Source: Mucilaginibacter aquariorum (GTDB lineage: Bacteria > Bacteroidota > Bacteroidia > Sphingobacteriales > Sphingobacteriaceae). Taken from it: a DNA stretch of 64,000 nucleotides. The stretch is from positions 1,178,001 to 1,242,000 of the forward strand of contig NZ_JANHOH010000001.1 of NCBI RefSeq assembly GCF_024498135.1. The letters run 5' to 3'. How positions within the stretch are numbered: position 1 is the stretch's first letter; every line of letters starts with the position of its first letter. A model generated the notes under the pieces. It was not told where the DNA came from and made no database searches. It worked only from the letters and a program-made list of their open reading frames with translations. The translations under genes were made by a program, and so were the position numbers. This document shows positions 61,593-64,000 of this stretch, piece by piece.

Positions 61593-64000
61593 TTAGTTAT
61601 CCAACCACAATTGCATTAATGATATTAGTCTATCCATATCAACAGGTTTTGTAATGTAATCATTAGCACCTGCCGCTATACATTTTTCACGATCATCTCT
61701 CATTGCCTTTGCTGTTAATGCAATAACAGGGAGTTTTGCCCATTTGTTTTGTTTACGAATATACCTTGTGGCTTCGTAACCATCCATTTTTGGCATCATA
61801 ATATCCATCAGCACAATATCAATATCGCTTATCTCTTCCAGCTTGGCTATGGCTTCTTCCCCATCGTTAGCAATTACTACATTAAGCTCGTAACTTTCTA
61901 AAGCACTGCTCAGGGCAAAAATGTTGCGCATATCGTCATCAACAATTAACACCTTTTTACCTTTGATGGTATCCTTACCCTTGCTGGTGGTTTTAGGTTT
62001 ACCCGGAATATAGCTTGATTGCGGCCCCGATTCGCTTATCTTATTCAAAAACAGGTTAACCTCATCTATAAGCCTGTCTGATGATTTACTGGTTTTTATC
62101 ACCATGGCGTTTGCATACTGCATTAGCCTGTTAACTGATGTTTTATCCAGCTCCATTGCCGTATTGATAATAACCGGCAAGGCAGCAAATTTATCTACCT
62201 CTTTTATCTTATCTAACAGGTCAAGACCTGATATATCCGGCAGGTTGAGGTCAAGTATCACACACTGGTATTCGTTCTCGTGCAGCATTCTGAAGGCCGA
62301 TTCGCCATCAAATGCCTGGTCTACCGTTATCCCCTGGCTTTGCATCAGGTCTTTAAGGGCCTGGCTTTGTGCCTTGTGGTCTTCAACCAATAATATTTGC
62401 GTAAACTTAGTACCGTTGCTGGCCATAATATCGCCAAACAGCTTATCAAGTGTTTCGGTATTCACCGGTTTTTTAAGGAAACTGATAGCGCCTTCTTTAC
62501 GCACACGGTTGGCCGCGGCCTCGCCTGCCGACATTAAGTGCACCGGTATATGCAATGTAGCTTCGTCTTGCTTCAGTTCTTTTAATACCTGCCAGCCATC
62601 TTTACCAGGCAGCATAATATCCAATATAACCGCGTCTGGTTGTTGTTCTTTAATTATTTCAACAGCATTTGTACCCTCATTAACCATTACCGATTTAAAG
62701 CCATGGTCGCGGGAGTAGTCTTGCAAAATGTTGGCAAAGTTCTTATCGTCCTCTACAATCACTACAAATGGCTCACGATCTGGGTTGGTTGCCTTTTTAA
62801 CATTATTCAGAAATGTTGCCGGCTTATAAGTTTCAACTGTAAGCAGGGTATCTTCCTGTACTTCTACATACTTAGCCTCAAACGGCAGGGTTAAAATAAA
62901 TTCACTGCCCTGGCCCGGCTCGCTGTTTACGGTAATGTTACCACCCAATAATGCTGCCAGTTCCCTGCTGATAGAAAGCCCCAAACCGGTGCCGCCATAT
63001 TTACGACTGGTTGAACCATCTGCCTGCTGAAAGGCCTCGAAAATTATCCGCTGCTTATTTGCAGGGATACCTATGCCCGAATCTTTTATTTTGAAGCTTA
63101 CGGTATTTTCGCGCGGACCCGGAACAGCAGCAATGGTTATTGTTCCGTTCTCGGGGGTAAACTTAAACGCATTTGATAACAGGTTTTTAATAACCTGCTC
63201 TACCCTTACCTTATCCGTATAAATAGTAGGTGGTACATCAGCTAAACTGGTAGAATAATTTATCTTTTTGTTACTTGCCACCTCGGCAAATAACGATTGC
63301 ATATCGCTTAGGATATCAGAAATGCGGACATTCTCGTTCTGCATATCCAGCTTGCCCGATTCAATTTTTGAAAGGTCAAGAATATCATTTATCAGGGTAA
63401 GCAGATCATTACCGGCATTGAATATTACGCTGGCATATTTAATCTGATCTTCTGATAAGTTTAGCGGCTTATTATCTTTTAAAATACGTGCCAACACCAA
63501 AATGCTATTTAATGGTGTACGCAGTTCATGGCTCATATTAGCCAAAAATTCTGATTTATACCTGCCTGTTGTTTCCAGTTCGCTGGCTTTAAGGCTTATA
63601 CTTTGGCGGGCTTCTTCAATGGCCTGGTTTTTCTCTTCCAGCAAACTGGCTTTTTCTTCCAGTTCGGCATTAATGGTACGCAGTTCTTCCTGTTGCACGC
63701 GCAGCTCTTCTTCTGATGCCTGCAACATTTCTGTTTTGTTCATCAGTTCCTCATTGGTCACGCGCATTTCTTCCTGCTGTGCTTCCAGCTCTTCAGCCTG
63801 TTGCTGGGTTTCTTCAAATAAGTCGTGCATTATGGTGCGCGCCTGTGCTGTGTTTACGGCTATACCAATATCATTAACTACAAGCAAAATGTATTCTTTG
63901 ATATGCTCAGGAACCTCGTTACGGAAACCAAGTTCGATAACACCTTTTAGTTTTTTATCAAAAAAGAAAGGGACGATGAATGTTTCTATCAATTCATCCT
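61593..64000 (-). CDS. Hybrid histidine kinase with three receiver domains (5' part outside window)
   Basis: At least 802 aa, open to the window edge; the visible start is not the real one. The visible part begins inside a GAF-like domain (FIVPFFFDKKLKGVIELGF), then a long coiled coil rich in Glu/Gln (about 65-135), HisKA (FLANMSHELRTPLNS), HATPase (NLLSNAFKF, GTGLGLS), and three receivers with acceptor Asp in VILDIMLPGKDG, VILDLNLPDISG and IVLMDIMMPKMDG. It is the first gene of the CheR-CheB-hybrid cluster. Confidence 0.93.
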   Translation of the reverse strand, partial: DELIETFIVPFFFDKKLKGVIELGFRNEVPEHIKEYILLVVNDIGIAVNTAQARTIMHDLFEETQQQAEELEAQQEEMRVTNEELMNKTEMLQASEEELRVQQEELRTINAELEEKASLLEEKNQAIEEARQSISLKASELETTGRYKSEFLANMSHELRTPLNSILVLARILKDNKPLNLSEDQIKYASVIFNAGNDLLTLINDILDLSKIESGKLDMQNENVRISDILSDMQSLFAEVASNKKINYSTSLADVPPTIYTDKVRVEQVIKNLLSNAFKFTPENGTITIAAVPGPRENTVSFKIKDSGIGIPANKQRIIFEAFQQADGSTSRKYGGTGLGLSISRELAALLGGNITVNSEPGQGSEFILTLPFEAKYVEVQEDTLLTVETYKPATFLNNVKKATNPDREPFVVIVEDDKNFANILQDYSRDHGFKSVMVNEGTNAVEIIKEQQPDAVILDIMLPGKDGWQVLKELKQDEATLHIPVHLMSAGEAAANRVRKEGAISFLKKPVNTETLDKLFGDIMASNGTKFTQILLVEDHKAQSQALKDLMQSQGITVDQAFDGESAFRMLHENEYQCVILDLNLPDISGLDLLDKIKEVDKFAALPVIINTAMELDKTSVNRLMQYANAMVIKTSKSSDRLIDEVNLFLNKISESGPQSSYIPGKPKTTSKGKDTIKGKKVLIVDDDMRNIFALSSALESYELNVVIANDGEEAIAKLEEISDIDIVLMDIMMPKMDGYEATRYIRKQNKWAKLPVIALTAKAMRDDREKCIAAGANDYITKPVDMDRLISLMQLWLDN

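Noticed and set aside
1..64000. CRISPR array, retron, toxin-antitoxin or phage-defence system
   Set aside because: No direct-repeat/spacer array, reverse transcriptase, nuclease-helicase cluster or recognisable toxin pair was found; the accessory stretch at 1-8140 contains mobilization, partition and regulatory genes only.

Overview
The window looks like a chromosomal segment of a member of the Bacteroidota, most probably family Sphingobacteriaceae (Mucilaginibacter/Pedobacter-like). Support: a SusC/SusD pair behind a FecI-type sigma factor and a FecR-type anti-sigma factor, a GH92 mannosidase locus, DUF3857 transglutaminase-like proteins, a CTnDOT-type mobilization module and integrase, TAnnTTTG-like promoter boxes, and palindromic intergenic repeats of the kind I remember from this group. 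The genus is an inference; no 16S or other marker is present.

Region 1 (1-8140) is the integrase-proximal part of an integrative mobilizable or conjugative element. From the integrase leftward on the minus strand it carries a tyrosine recombinase (6612-7886), three small element genes (HTH_17, a wHTH-like protein, ORF6N), an 86-aa protein, ParA with a ribbon-helix-helix-like partner, a structured intergenic block that is a good oriT candidate, and a mobA-mobB-mobC-like set (accessory protein, MOBP relaxase, coupling protein). A plus-strand XRE-like regulator lies at the far left. The element abuts the 3' end of tRNA-Ser(GCU) (8141-8226) and continues beyond base 1.

Region 2 (8300-18000) is core chromosome: a PgpH-type HD phosphodiesterase, an SPFH-hypothetical-Arc operon (the 56-aa Arc-like gene is easily missed), a thiolase, a secreted protein, a POT peptide transporter, a polyprenol-phosphate mannosyltransferase-like GT2 and RuvB.

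Region 3 (18094-29900) reads as a polysaccharide utilization locus: ECF sigma, FecR anti-sigma, SusC with an N-terminal STN signalling domain, SusD, GH92 alpha-mannosidase, an exported Gfo/Idh/MocA-type oxidoreductase and a NodB deacetylase lipoprotein. The likely substrate is an alpha-mannose-containing glycan, with transcription controlled by trans-envelope signalling.

Region 4 (29900-44200) is a mosaic of housekeeping and conserved genes: NTF2-like lipoprotein, SpoIIAA-like protein, QueG, a DnaQ-type exonuclease, two tandem DUF3857/transglutaminase proteins, a 40-aa membrane protein, a TMEM175-family channel, NlpC/P60 hydrolase, MutS, a propeller-like secreted protein and an AlkZ-type winged-helix protein.

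Region 5 (44400-56800) holds cytochrome c maturation genes scattered around other loci: ccmC-ccmD, then glutamate dehydrogenase, a lipoprotein, a two-component system, an NmrA-like protein and a repeat-rich non-coding stretch, then ccmE-ccmF, then ccmB on the opposite strand. CcmE has a CxxxY motif instead of the HxxxY haem-binding motif of E. coli.

Region 6 (56900-64000) has an SDR, an O6-alkylguanine methyltransferase and a signalling cluster on the minus strand: a hybrid kinase with three C-terminal receiver domains (cut by the window edge), CheR, CheB and a REC-PAS-HK-REC hybrid. No MCP, CheA or CheW gene is in view.

A recurrent signal across the window is intergenic hairpins and clusters built from short repeated words, most at gene 3' ends (16800, 32172, 38767, 46926, 50185) and one in a divergent promoter (56806).
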